Assembly: GCA_030849465.1 (NCBI GenBank)
Contig: JARVLF010000008.1
Location: forward strand, 434,001-498,000
Length of the DNA: 64,000 nt
Source: Moesziomyces globuligerus
Lineage: Eukaryota > Basidiomycota > Ustilaginomycetes > Ustilaginales > Ustilaginaceae
Direction of reading: 5' to 3'
This document shows, piece by piece, positions 20,901-30,900 of the stretch; positions within the stretch are counted from its first letter, which is position 1; each line of letters begins with the position of its first letter. The notes beneath the pieces were generated by a model that saw only the letters and a list, made by a program, of their open reading frames with translations, did not search any database and was not told the DNA's origin. A program made the position numbers and the translations under genes.

Positions 20901-21223
20901 GGTGACTATATGAGGACGGAGTCTGTCAGAAGCGAGGCGAGCGAGGTAAGGACGGATCCAGCGTCAGTCAACAAGGTCTCCAGAGCGCCAGGAGAGGAAA
21001 CGAAGTCGCAACATCGTCATCGCAAGCAATCGATTCTGAGAGATGCAGTCAAAGGCGGAGTTGTGTGTCGCAAAGCGGTGATGCAAGATGTGTCGCTGCG
21101 GCGTCAGAAGACGACCGGACTGCCGGTGCCGTGCTTTTTGACATACAGCCACAGCTGAGTGCTGGACCAGAGCGTAGCGGAGGGACATCGAAGCGCTGCC
21201 AGCGGTGAAAGGGTGTTGACGGC

Positions 21224-21229
21224 CACGTG
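21224..21229 (+). promoter_or_regulatory. CACGTG E-box on the eS7 side
   Basis: The palindromic hexamer CACGTG is ~325 bp upstream of the eS7 start. Cbf1-type bHLH proteins bind this core, and in several fungi they regulate ribosomal protein genes. The assignment here is inference. Confidence 0.35.
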
Positions 21230-22226
21230 TGAATGCAGCATCACATCTTTGCCGTACTGATGCTGTGCCTTGGCGATGGGTGACATGCTTCGAGAGGACA
21301 ACCGATTTGACGACGCCGCGAGACATCGCAGGCTCCACACGACAGGACGTCGTAGGCCGGCCGGTGCACAGGTGCATGCAATGATTCGTGGTCGACGGCT
21401 TCCTTGTTCGCTGCAGCGCCAAAGTGTCATGGCAGTGTCGTCTATGCCTTCTCTCGGGAAGCCGCGATTGTAAGGGTGGATACGTGATCTCCATTCTCGC
21501 CTTCGACGGCAGGTGCTGATTGTGACGATGTCGATGCGTGCGAGATAGTTACCGGAATGCGATGAAGAGCGTGATGGTGCAATGCTTTGGCTGAAGTTGG
21601 TTTGGCGTGGCTGGGACGGTGGTGCAACGGCGTGGATGGCGGTGCGTTGTGAAATCGATAGGTGCGAATGCGATGAAGATGTGTGCGGCGACGTCGTTGA
21701 TGCACCACTTACCTTGAGGATGGAACACCGGGTGATGACTGGTGGAGAAGGGAATCGTGACGGGCAGGAAGACCAAGGCCGAAGTCACCAGCCCTCGACG
21801 GTGTCGAGCCCGTCCAAGCCTCGCCCGGCTGGGAGCTCCAACTGCTGACCGCGCTGTGCTGTGCTGCCGAATCTCCAACCACGTCGGCCAGGCCTGTCCA
21901 ATTCACGCCCGCCCTGGCTCGTCAGCCCGCTGCGTGTTTGCAGCCTGCCCGCGACAGTCTTCTCGGCAGCTCCTGGCACACTTGGCGCGGTCTGAGAAGC
22001 TCACGCAGAACAGCACGCACGTCTGGACCTCTCATCGCCATCTGCTGCCGCGATTTTCGAATGCAGCTGGCTGCCGGGCACGCCAACTCGCATCTTGGCT
22101 CGGAGGTGTCGCTCTCGTCGAGGCAAGGCTTCTCGCCCAGCCACGGCTAAGTGAACACTTGGAATTCGTCGAGAAATTCTAGCTGAGCTTGATACAAAAT
22201 TCACACTTGTTGTATTCAGAGCCACT

Positions 22227-22234
22227 CACGTGAC
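22227..22234 (+). promoter_or_regulatory. Palindrome TCACGTGA (E-box) on the eS1 side
   Basis: The 8-bp perfect palindrome TCACGTGA lies ~385 bp upstream of the eS1 start codon. It is the extended Cbf1-type consensus and the second such core between the divergent ribosomal protein genes. Confidence 0.4.
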
Positions 22235-22617
22235 AGACTAAAGCTCGGCCGAAGTCTGATGGTCACGTTGAAAATTCGAAGATTGCGGTCGCAGAGACTC
22301 GCGCGCCGCCGCCTGCCTCCCTCTTCCGGTCGATCCAGCTGCTGTGCGGCAGAGTGCGGCTGTCGCAGACGTCGCCGTCTAGGGCCAAGCGAAGCTACCC
22401 AGAAGAGCCCCCAGGAAAAACGGCAGTCACTGGAACTGGCGTTGAGTGAGAGAGAGTCAGGCAAGGTGGTTCGGCTGGCAGACAGCGACGGAGGGCGCTC
22501 CAGCAGAGAGCGAGGGAGCCAGCCAGTTCGAGTCGAGTCGAGTGGACAGCGTGTCTTGAGCTTGACATCGTCCGTTCCCTCACCGATCCATCCTTCTTCA
22601 AGACATATCGATTCATC

Positions 22618-24227
22618 ATGGGTAAGTGATCATCGCAAACACGCACTGCAGCACACAGCACACCCTCGCATCGACGACACACAGACCGTAGCACGACAGC
22701 GCCACACCGACTTCGAAGGCGTCAGCCACGACGTTACAATACGACCAGAATCGCAGTAACGCTCGAGACACACAGACAGCATTCACCTCGACGTATTGCA
22801 GCCACCATGCTCGACGATATGCATAGCTCTGCGACGCTCGCTTCGACAAGGCCATCTTCGGGACAATGGCCAGGCCGCACTGCTTTCACTCAGAAGGATA
22901 CTTGACTTGATGACGAGAAGTCGCATCTTCGCACGGCTTCATCTCTATCAAACGCCGCCCGACTCGAATCTGCGACTTCGTCGCTTGCATCTTTCGAACG
23001 GATCGTCACCGCTGCTCGCGTTGCACGGCATTCGCTACACGCATCTCCAACCGGGAAACATCGACGACGAAGCCGCAGCATGCACTCAAGGAAGCTGGCA
23101 ACATGACTAGCCTTCTCGATGCATCCTCACGGCACCCAGCCACCAGCCGCTGAGTGAACACTGCGCGTCACCAGCAGTTGAGCCGATTTGTTTCCTGCGC
23201 CGCTGCCGCCTCATCACGGTAATCAGCGCCGTCTCTGCCGCACACAACCATAGCGCAGCCAACACAGCCAACACTACGTCACGGCTCCTGCGTCTGCCCG
23301 ATCCAACAAGACTCGCCTACTCTCATATGCTACTCGTCGATGCGTCGGGCCTAGTGCATGTGTGCTCAAAAGTGCTTCTCAGATGAATAGCACGGCCGAA
23401 TGCTGACTCTCCCCACTCGTCGTAACCGCTACTCCTAACCCACCACAGCTGTCGGCAAGAACAAGAAGCTCTCCAAGGGCAAGGGTCAGAAGAAGAGGGC
23501 TGTTGACCCCTTCACCCGCAAGGACTGGTACGACATCAAGGCCCCCACCTTCTTCGAGAACCGCAACGTTGGCAAGACCTTTGTCAACCGCTCGCAGGGT
23601 CTCAAGAACGCCGATGACTCGCTCAAGGGTCGCATCGTCGAGGCTTCGCTCGCCGACCTCAACAAGGACGACGAGCAGGCCTACCGCAAGTTCAAGCTGA
23701 AGGTCGACGGCATCCAGGGCCGCACGTGCCTCACCAACTTCTACGGCATGGACTTCACCTCGGACAAGCTCCGCTCGCTCGTCCGCAAGTGGCAGTCGCT
23801 CATCGAGGCGCACCAGGACGTCAAGACCACCGACGGCTACCTCCTCCGCGTCTTTGTGATCGCCTTCACCAAGAAGCGCGCCAACCAGGTCAAGAAGAAC
23901 ACCTACGCCAAGTCGTCGCACATCCGCGCCATCCGCCAGAAGATGTTCGAGATCGTCCAGCGCGAGGCCAACTCGTGCGACCTGCGCGAGTTTGTCGCCA
24001 AGCTCATCCCCGAGGTCATTGGCCGCGAGGTCGAGAAGGCCACCCAGGGCATCTTCCCCCTCAAGGACGTCTACGTCCGCAAGGTCAAGGTCCTCAAGGC
24101 ACCCAAGGACGACCTCAACAAGCTGCTCGAGGTTCACGGCGGCGCCGCCATCGCTGGTGCCGAGGACGCCGGTGTCAAGGCACGCAACACCGAGTTCAAG
24201 GAGCCCGCTCCCCTTGCCTCGGTCTAA
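22618..24227 (+). CDS. RPS1: 40S ribosomal protein eS1 (RPS3A/RPS1), two exons
   Basis: Exon 1 contributes only ATGG (22618-22621), followed directly by a GTAAGT donor. After an 827-bp intron ending CCACAG, exon 2 (23449-24227) continues CTGTCGGC so that the protein begins [17 protein letters not shown]. The 260-aa product matches eS1 throughout: [53 protein letters not shown] and a C-terminal ARNTEFKEP. eS1 is a small-subunit protein at the platform near the mRNA exit and eIF3 contact. The intron is exceptionally long for this window and sits one base after the start codon, a typical position for ribosomal protein gene introns in fungi. Codon use is strongly biased to C-ending codons, consistent with high expression. 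Confidence 0.96.
22622..23448 (+). other. Long intron of eS1
   Basis: This 827-bp intron is the longest in the window. One box-C-like TTGATGA at ~22908 lacks a suitably spaced box D and terminal stem, so no snoRNA is called. No other element is seen. Confidence 0.8.
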
Positions 24228-24974
24228 GTGTCTCGTCCCCTTCCGTTTTCCCACCTTCCTTACCCCCATCTTCCGCTAGCATTGCAATCACTTGCACTCA
24301 CCCCACACTCTTCTTGAAGCGTGCGCAGCCTCGGGTTTGCGTTGCGCGACAAGCAAAAGAGCGGTTGTCGGTACCCCAGCAACCCGTTCCTACTCTGTAC
24401 AATGATGCCCTACCCACCCCACCCCCGCGTGCCTTCGTGGCATGCAAACGCCCCACATCGCCTGTTTTCTGAAAATGCAATGATCTCAGGGATTGACTCT
24501 ACCGTCGGCTGAAACTGCGTGGGCTCGAGTGAGCAAGTTTTGATTGCCAAGCTGTTGTTGGTGATGCACACCTTGCGCACGTCCCGACAGGCGTGAGTAA
24601 GACGACCTGTCGACGGCCAGATGCTCACTAAGCGTTTCGTGTCTGCCTTTTGGTGCTGCTGTGCATTTACATGTGGAGCGGGTTGGGGTGTTTCAACGAA
24701 CCTACCAGTTGCCGAGGCTCGAAGGAGACCAGACGAACATGTCGATTGCTGAGGGGAATGTTTCGAGAGAGTCAGAGATTGAGCAGGTGAGAGGGTCAGG
24801 GGGGAGAGAAAAACGCCCAGCGTGTTAGGTTGTTTCTCGGGAGGGTTAGGTGATCCCAGGATTTCCGGGTGGAGGTTTTCGAGCTTTCATCTTGCTGCTC
24901 CTTGCCGCCCCTCTACCTCTTTGAACGAAGCTGGCATCGCCAAGGCACACCAGACGAGCAGGACGATCGCAAGC
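24228..24974. other. Intergenic region eS1 to CMC1
   Basis: This 747-bp spacer contains the eS1 3' UTR and the CMC1 promoter. No gene or repeat is recognised. Confidence 0.5.
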
Positions 24975-25348
24975 ATGAGCACCCAGGCATCGAGTTCAGG
25001 CTCCTCGCAGCGTATCCTGTCGAATCGAGAGGCGGATACGCTGATGAAGCAGCAAAAGGCCAAGGCGCTCTCGGAATGTCGAGCGCAAATGGAAGCCTTC
25101 GTAGAATGCTCAAAGACCCGAACCATCTCGATGCTCTGGTCGTGCCGAGACCAGAAGAACGCACTCTCGGAATGCCTCCGCGTCTAGTAAGTCGCTCAAA
25201 CCCGCAACGACCCTCACCATCCCACGAAAGACAGCCACACTGACAGTACCAACGTCGACCGTTGCGATTTCAAAGCACGAGCGAAGAGGCGCTGGAGAAG
25301 GAGAAGCAGGCTTTCCTCCAACAAGCCCGTCCCGATCCGCGAGTCTAG
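24975..25348 (+). CDS. CMC1: Twin-CX9C cytochrome c oxidase assembly factor (CMC1-like), two exons
   Basis: Exon 1 from ATG 24975 encodes about 69 residues (MSTQASSSGSSQRI...) containing two CX9C pairs: CRAQMEAFVEC and CRDQKNALSEC. This is the coiled-coil-helix fold of Mia40 substrates in the mitochondrial intermembrane space; Cmc1 stabilises Cox1 with Coa3 during complex IV assembly. Exon 2 (25247-25348, after CTGACAG) encodes YQRRPLRFQSTSEEALEKEK... and ends in a stop; its charged helix is what Cmc1 C-termini look like. The splice donor is ambiguous. The consensus GTAAGT at 25187 would put exon 2 out of frame, while GTCTAG at 25182 joins ...CLR to YQRR in frame (102 aa). The gene is tail-to-tail with IPK1, with only 27 bp between stop codons. 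Confidence 0.8.
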
Positions 25349-25375
25349 ACACCACAATGACAAGAAATGCTGCTA

Positions 25376-26815
25376 TCAGGGGAGCGATCGAGTGGGAGGA
25401 TGCGGTTGGACGGCGAGCCAGGCGAGGAAAGCAGCGCAGACCTGCGCATCGGTCTGCTGCATCGTCGCCAGCTTGGCGGGCGATTTAGCATCCAGATCGA
25501 CCACAAACGTCGAGGCCGAGTGGCTCGACAAGCGCACCAGCAGAGAGCAGTCTTTGAAGCACGCCGAGACGAGGAACGCTTGAACCGCCTCGTCGACGCG
25601 CGTGGGGTGGGGAGCTTCGGTGGAAAGCAACGGCTCAAGCATCGGTAGAAGCTCAGTGGCAGAGACCGGCTTGACGTCCGGCTCGTTCGAGTCCGGCAGC
25701 TGGCCAAGCAAGTGAGACTGCGTATGTTGGAGCCAGAGCTGGGCGAGCCCTTCGACGTCCAACGGGTCGAGCCGCGCCTGGAGCTGTGCAAGCCGGTGCA
25801 AGACCGACACACCTCGATCGTGCGGGAGCAGAGGTCGGAGTAGCTCCTCTTCCAGCCTGCCTGTGAGCTTGTCCCACACCGCATCCCTAACCTTGTCCGC
25901 CCCATCTTGGACTCGGTGAGAGGCGTCGAGAAGCTTGGCGACGCGCTTGACCGCGTGCGCATCATGCGGATGGACCGCATCGCCGTTGCAGAAGAGGCGG
26001 AGGTTGTTGGTGCTACCTTCCGACCTGATCCACTCGTTCCACAGCGCATGCAGCGCCTTTTGCACCCTACGCTTGTCGCTGCTGTACAGATCCAACGGGT
26101 CGTAGATCTCGTCGAGCTGCTGCGGCGTCAGCGCTGGGTTGCGCGCGACGGCGTGCATGCGGAATCGCGAGTAGGCCTTCTTGATCTCTACGTTGGGCGA
26201 GCTGGGTGGCAGCGCGTCGATGCTAGGCAGAAAGCCCCATTTGGGTTTGATCTCGACGCACAGCACGTCGTCGTGCGCTGCGGGGGCGGTGATGTCGTGC
26301 ACAGCGTAGATGCACGTCAGCGCCTCGGTGCGAATGCGGGCGGGGTGGGCACGCCGCGCCGACGGGCGGTGCAGCTCGATCGACGCAGCGAGCGTATCGA
26401 TGATGCCGCGGTCGCGGTCCGTGACTACGGGAATGCGGATGCAGTGAGGCAGCACGGAGCTGTCGCCAAGAAGGGGTGTGACGACGTGGCGGGTGAAGCG
26501 TTCTGCCTCTTGGTCGTCGTCGTGCGCCGCCTCGACGTCCGAGCCGGGCGGATGCGCTTTGGGGATGCGCAACGCGTAGGTGGCTGCAGACGTCGCGAAG
26601 GGCGACTTGACCCCAGCTGGCGGACTGTAGGAGAGAAGCAGATTCTTGCCGCCCTCGGCATGGTACTTCCAATGCCTCGGATCAATGTCCGAGATGGAAA
26701 GCGCGCGAGCGGGATCGTCGGGGAAGGGGGTGTGCTGCGCATGCGGTTGTTGGGACGACGAGAGCGTCGACTTGAACGGCGTCGCGTGGCTAGGTGCGAA
26801 CGAAGTTGGCGGCAT
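25376..26815 (-). CDS. IPK1: Inositol-pentakisphosphate 2-kinase
   Basis: From ATG 26815 the protein is 479 aa; an in-frame ATG at 26851 would add 12. The N-terminal WKYHAEGGKNLLLSYSPP is the family's nucleotide-binding start. ALRIPK contains the expected Lys, and LCVEIKPKWGFLPS near residue 205 is the signature of the IPK1 family (EIKPK motif, substrate and ATP contacts). The C-terminal LVRLSSHSASTFVVDLDAKSPAKL supplies the second conserved block, with the metal-binding Asp and D-x-K pattern. The enzyme phosphorylates Ins(1,3,4,5,6)P5 at the 2-position to make InsP6 (phytate), needed for mRNA export and as a precursor of inositol pyrophosphates. It is intronless. A 5S rRNA gene lies directly upstream, transcribed toward it. 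Confidence 0.9.
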   Translation of the reverse strand: MPPTSFAPSHATPFKSTLSSSQQPHAQHTPFPDDPARALSISDIDPRHWKYHAEGGKNLLLSYSPPAGVKSPFATSAATYALRIPKAHPPGSDVEAAHDDDQEAERFTRHVVTPLLGDSSVLPHCIRIPVVTDRDRGIIDTLAASIELHRPSARRAHPARIRTEALTCIYAVHDITAPAAHDDVLCVEIKPKWGFLPSIDALPPSSPNVEIKKAYSRFRMHAVARNPALTPQQLDEIYDPLDLYSSDKRRVQKALHALWNEWIRSEGSTNNLRLFCNGDAVHPHDAHAVKRVAKLLDASHRVQDGADKVRDAVWDKLTGRLEEELLRPLLPHDRGVSVLHRLAQLQARLDPLDVEGLAQLWLQHTQSHLLGQLPDSNEPDVKPVSATELLPMLEPLLSTEAPHPTRVDEAVQAFLVSACFKDCSLLVRLSSHSASTFVVDLDAKSPAKLATMQQTDAQVCAAFLAWLAVQPHPPTRSLP

Positions 26816-27061
26816 CGCGACCTCGTGTTGAGCCTGAATCCTGTGCCTCACGATAGAAAGCTATGATGGAGTGCAGCAGGTGTAGGGAGGAGTCGGCTGC
26901 ACGGACCTGACTCGTGCTGGACCCTGAATCGAAGCCGAGAGACAAGATCGGGAACAGATCAATCCCAGCTAGAGATGCCAGACCAGATTCACAGATTCAA
27001 TAAAAATGGAGAAGTGCAGCAGAAATGGCCGATAAAGATGGGCACGAAAAGAGCAAAAATG

Positions 27062-27067
27062 AAAAAA
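27062..27067 (-). terminator. RNA polymerase III terminator (T6)
   Basis: Immediately after the 5S 3' end, the minus strand reads TTTCTTTTTT. The run of six T at 27067-27062 is a standard Pol III stop signal. Confidence 0.75.
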
Positions 27068-27072
27068 GAAAG

Positions 27073-27190
27073 AACTGCAGCACCTAGGATTCCCGCGTGG
27101 TCCCCCACCGCAGTACTGACTAGGCGATACCTTGCTTAACTTCGCAGATCGGACGGGATGCGGTGCTTTCAAGGTTCTATGGCCGCAGAT
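27073..27190 (-). rRNA. 5S ribosomal RNA
   Basis: The minus strand contains a full-length 118-nt 5S sequence, recognised by GCACCGCATCCCGTCCGATC, CGAAGTTAAGC and GGGGGACCACGCGGGAATCC. The 5' end (ATCTGCGGC) pairs with the 3' end (GCTGCAGTT), closing helix I. The internal A-box region lies at about 27131-27146, and a T-run terminator follows. It looks functional, with no breaks. No 18S, 5.8S or 28S sequence is nearby, so this is a dispersed copy rather than part of the rDNA unit. The 5' and 3' ends are estimated to within a base or two. Confidence 0.95.
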
Positions 27191-27968
27191 GGAAGGGCTA
27201 CGCCGCTGAAACGTTGATGAGAGAAAGCATCCGAGCAAGCTGGGGCGGCGAATTTGCCTCATCGACCAACATGGCGATAGGCTCAAACTTCAAGGTTAGC
27301 CGGGCCGAGTGCGCAGGGTGAGGGGATGGCGCAGGGATGCTCTGGAATTGCAGGCGCCAATCGCACAGAGTAAGCGAGGATTGGAGCGGAAGCGCCAACG
27401 AGGGGCGAGGGTACGAGGGTGTGGTGTGCGAGGGGGCGAGGGTTAAGGTGCTAGGGTGGGTTGAGGGTCGCCCATGCAGCCGGCGGTTGGCACCGAGGCG
27501 TGAAGGCGCAGTTGGCTGTGTTTGTGCGTTGGACAACTGCCTTTCTTTTTTTGACAGGTGCGCTTGCATGGAACCCTATTCCCTCGCCAAGCCTCAGCAG
27601 CCTCACAACACTGCCCTAAGCATCATGATCCCATCCCATCCCATCCCCGCAGCCCACGTAGCCCACAGCGCCTCGCATCGGTGGCAATGGTGCACCTGGA
27701 GCGATTTGCGCGGCGCGTTCCTAACCCACGCTCACAGGCTGCGCATTCACAGTGTTAGCCCTAATCCCTCACACCCACACCCTCTCCACGCTCAAGGCCT
27801 TGTCCGAGTCCGCGCCGGGGCCACCGTGCCTCTGTCCACCAGTGCACGCACGCATGCGCATGCTCTTGAGCGGCCCTACTTAAACCTGCATCCCCTTGCG
27901 ATCTCATCCCCCTCCTCGTCCCGCTTCAGTTCACCGCTTCCTCCAGTACCGCAAGCACAGCCAACAAC
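27191..27968. other. Promoter region of the cation pump gene
   Basis: This 778-bp region lies between the 5S gene and the ATPase start. It contains a short CCCAT-type tandem tract at ~27629-27646 and pyrimidine-rich stretches near the start codon. Open frames on both strands show no conserved character. Confidence 0.5.
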
Positions 27969-30900
27969 ATGGGCATCATATCGCGCTCGTCCAGCTCGGA
28001 CTCGTCTGCCGAGAAGGGCGAGGTGGAGCACACGCCTCTCCACACCCCGCTTGCCTCGCGCGTCGCCAAGTTCGCCACATCGCGCAGCACGCGCTTTGAC
28101 GAATCCGCCACCAGCCAACGGCGTCTGGAGCGCACCCACTCGATCGCCGCTTCGCTCCGCGCCCCCTCGCGCATCGACCCCACCGCCAAGGTCCCCGTCG
28201 AATTCCGCACCCTCTCCATCCAGCTCTCCCATGGCGGCCTCGCAGACCCCACCCACAAGAGCGACAGGAAGGCAGTCAAGGAGCTCGCCGACCTCGACTG
28301 GCACAAGCTCTCGGTCGATGACGTGCTCACCCGCACCGCCACCTCGGCCCAGTCCGGCCTCGACTCCGCACAGGTGGAGCGAAGGCTCAAGCAGTACGGC
28401 AAGAACCTCATGTCCAAGCCCCCACGCAGGCTCCTTCGCAAGATCGCAGGCTACGTCTTTGGCGGCTTCGGTTCGCTCCTCATCGTCTGCTCCATCCTCG
28501 CCTTTGTCGCCTGGAAGCCGCTCGGCGAACCCAACCCGCAGACCTCCAACCTCGCCCTCGCCGTCGTCCTGCTCGTCGTCGTCGTCATCCAGGCCGTCTT
28601 CAATGCTTGGCAGGACTTCAGCACCAGCCGCATCATGGACTCGATCGTGGGCATGCTCCCCGATGCCGTGACGGCCATCCGCAACGGCGCGCACGCTAGC
28701 ATCGAGGCCCACGATCTCGTCCAGGGTGACATTGTCGTCGTCTCGCTCGGAAACAAGATCGCCGCAGACCTCAGGCTCATCTCCTGCTCCGAGGCCAAAT
28801 TCGACCGCAGCGTCGTGACGGGTGAGGCCGAGGCCATCGCCGGTACCGTCGACATGACCGATGACAACTACCTCGAGACGCGCAACATCGCCCTCGCCGG
28901 CACCAGCTGTGTCTCGGGCTCGGCCATCGGTGTCGTCGTGGCCACGGGCGACAACACGGTGTTCGGTAGGATCGCAGCCATGACCAACCGCCCCAAAGCG
29001 GGTCCGACGACGCTCGAGCGCGAGGTGCGCATCTTTGTCTGTACCATCGCCGCCATCGCGCTCACGCTCGCCGTCATCTGCGTCATCATCTGGGCGGCCT
29101 ACCTCCGCCCCAAGCACCCCGAGTTCATGTCCGTCTCTGCTCTGCTCGTCAACGTCGTCTCGATCCTGGTCGCCTTCATCCCCGAGGGCCTGCCCGTGGC
29201 CGTGACGCTCTCGCTCACCGTCATCGCCAAAAAGATGTCCAACGCAAAGATCCTCTGCAAGCAGCTCTCCACCTGCGAGACGCTCGGCTCCGTCTCGGTC
29301 CTCTGCTCGGACAAGACGGGTACGCTCACCTCGAATCGCATGACCGCCACCTCGGTCGGCGTGCTCGGATTCGAAAGCACTCCCACCGACGCGCGTGACC
29401 ACGTCACCACCGGAGCTCCCGTTGGACATGCCTTCCAGCAGCTCCAGTTCGTGGGCGCCGTCTGCAACGCCGCCGTCTTCGACGCGGCAACCATGAGCCT
29501 GCCTGTCGACGAGAGGAAGGTCTATGGCGATGCTACCGACTCGGCCGTGCTCAAGCTGGCCGAACTCATCCAGCCCGTCAGCGAAACGGCGAGGCCGTGG
29601 CGCACCGACTACAAGCTCAGCTTCAACTCGAAGAACAAGTTTATGCTCCAGCTCGTCGCGCTCCGCACCGACACGGGCGCCGACAAGGGCGTGGCCAAGG
29701 TCATGTCGAGCGAGGAAGCGGCTAAGTTCGATGCCGAGAACGACCGGATCCTGCTAGCAAAGGGCGGTCCGGATGTGCTGCTCAAGCGTGCGGCGTATGC
29801 CATGGATGCGGCCGGTCAGGTGGTGCCGCTGACCGAGACGGTGCGCGAGTCGATCGTCGCCATGCAGTCCATGTGGTCGTCGCGCGGTCAGCGCTGTCTG
29901 CTCCTTGCACGCAAGATCGTGCGCAACGGCCAACTGGACGCCTCGATCGCGCTCGAAGACGCCGTCATGGCCGCCAACACCGAGCTCACCGTCGTCGGCC
30001 TGGTGGGCATCGTCGATCCGCCCCGACCCGAGATCCCTTCGGTGGTCGCCACGTGTCGAGGTGCTGGCATCCGCTTCTTCATGGTCACGGGCGACTTCCA
30101 GCTGACTGCCGAGGCCATCGCTCGTCAGTGCGGGATCGTGACTGCGGAGAAGGTGGCGCGCTTCGACGATATGCACTCGGTGCAGCTTCCCGTGTACAAC
30201 ACGCAGGCGGACAATGCGGAGCGCGCCCAGAACGCACTCTCGCTCTCCGGCCCGGATCTGATGAGGATGCAGGAATCGGACTGGGAGCAGATCTGCCGCT
30301 TCGACGAGATCGTCTTCTCGCGCACCACGCCCGAGCAGAAGCTGCGCATCGTCAAGGAGTTCCAGGCGCGCGGAGAATGCGTCGGCATGACCGGCGACGG
30401 TGTCAACGACGCACCCAGCCTCAAGCAAGCCGACATCGGCATCGCCATGGGTGGCGGTTCGGCCGTCGCCATGGAGGCAGCGGATATGGTGCTGCTGGAC
30501 AGCTTCTCGTCGATCGTCGAAGCTCTGCTCTACGGCAGGCTGGTCTTCGTCAACCTCAAGAAGACGATTGGCTACCTGCTGCCTGCGGGCTCGATCGCCG
30601 AGCTGTGGGCCGTGCTGCTGTCGTTTTTCTTTGGTCTGCCTCAGATCCTGAGCAACCTGCAGATGATCTTTGTCTGCGTGGGGACCGACGCGATTTCGTC
30701 GCTCAGCTTGGTTCACGAACAGCCCGAGGCGAACCTGCTGAAGCGCAAGCCACGCGACATCAAGAAGGACCGTCTGGCCGACTGGAAGCTGCTAGCGCAC
30801 GCATATCTGTTTGTTGGCATGCCGTTGACGGTCATCAGCTGCGCCATGGCGTTCTGGTACATGCAGCGCAACGGCGTGCCGTTTGTCGACATGTGGCTCA

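Larger units (their letters stand above)
20901..22617. other. Divergent ribosomal-protein promoter region eS7/eS1
   Basis: This 1.7-kb spacer lies between two start codons. It contains two CACGTG hexamers, one nearer each gene, and no convincing ORF. Short frames (up to ~176 codons) show no conserved character. Part may be untranslated first exon or 5' UTR intron of either gene. Confidence 0.55.

Noticed and set aside
22905..23155. Box-C-like TTGATGA in the eS1 intron
   Set aside because: The nearest CTGA is about 240 bp away, and no terminal stem was seen.
23379..24269. 296-codon minus-strand frame opposite eS1, and a similar plus-strand frame opposite uL1 (44191-45003)
   Set aside because: Antisense shadows of codon-biased ribosomal protein genes, with Leu/Val/Glu/Gly-rich low-complexity translation.
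27198..27569. 123-codon minus-strand frame next to the 5S gene
   Set aside because: Ser/Pro/Thr-rich with no motif, in the promoter region of the pump; not supported.
27876..29429. 517-codon minus-strand frame opposite the cation pump
   Set aside because: Its low-complexity Asp/Gly/Arg composition is typical of an antisense shadow. The pump frame carries all catalytic motifs.
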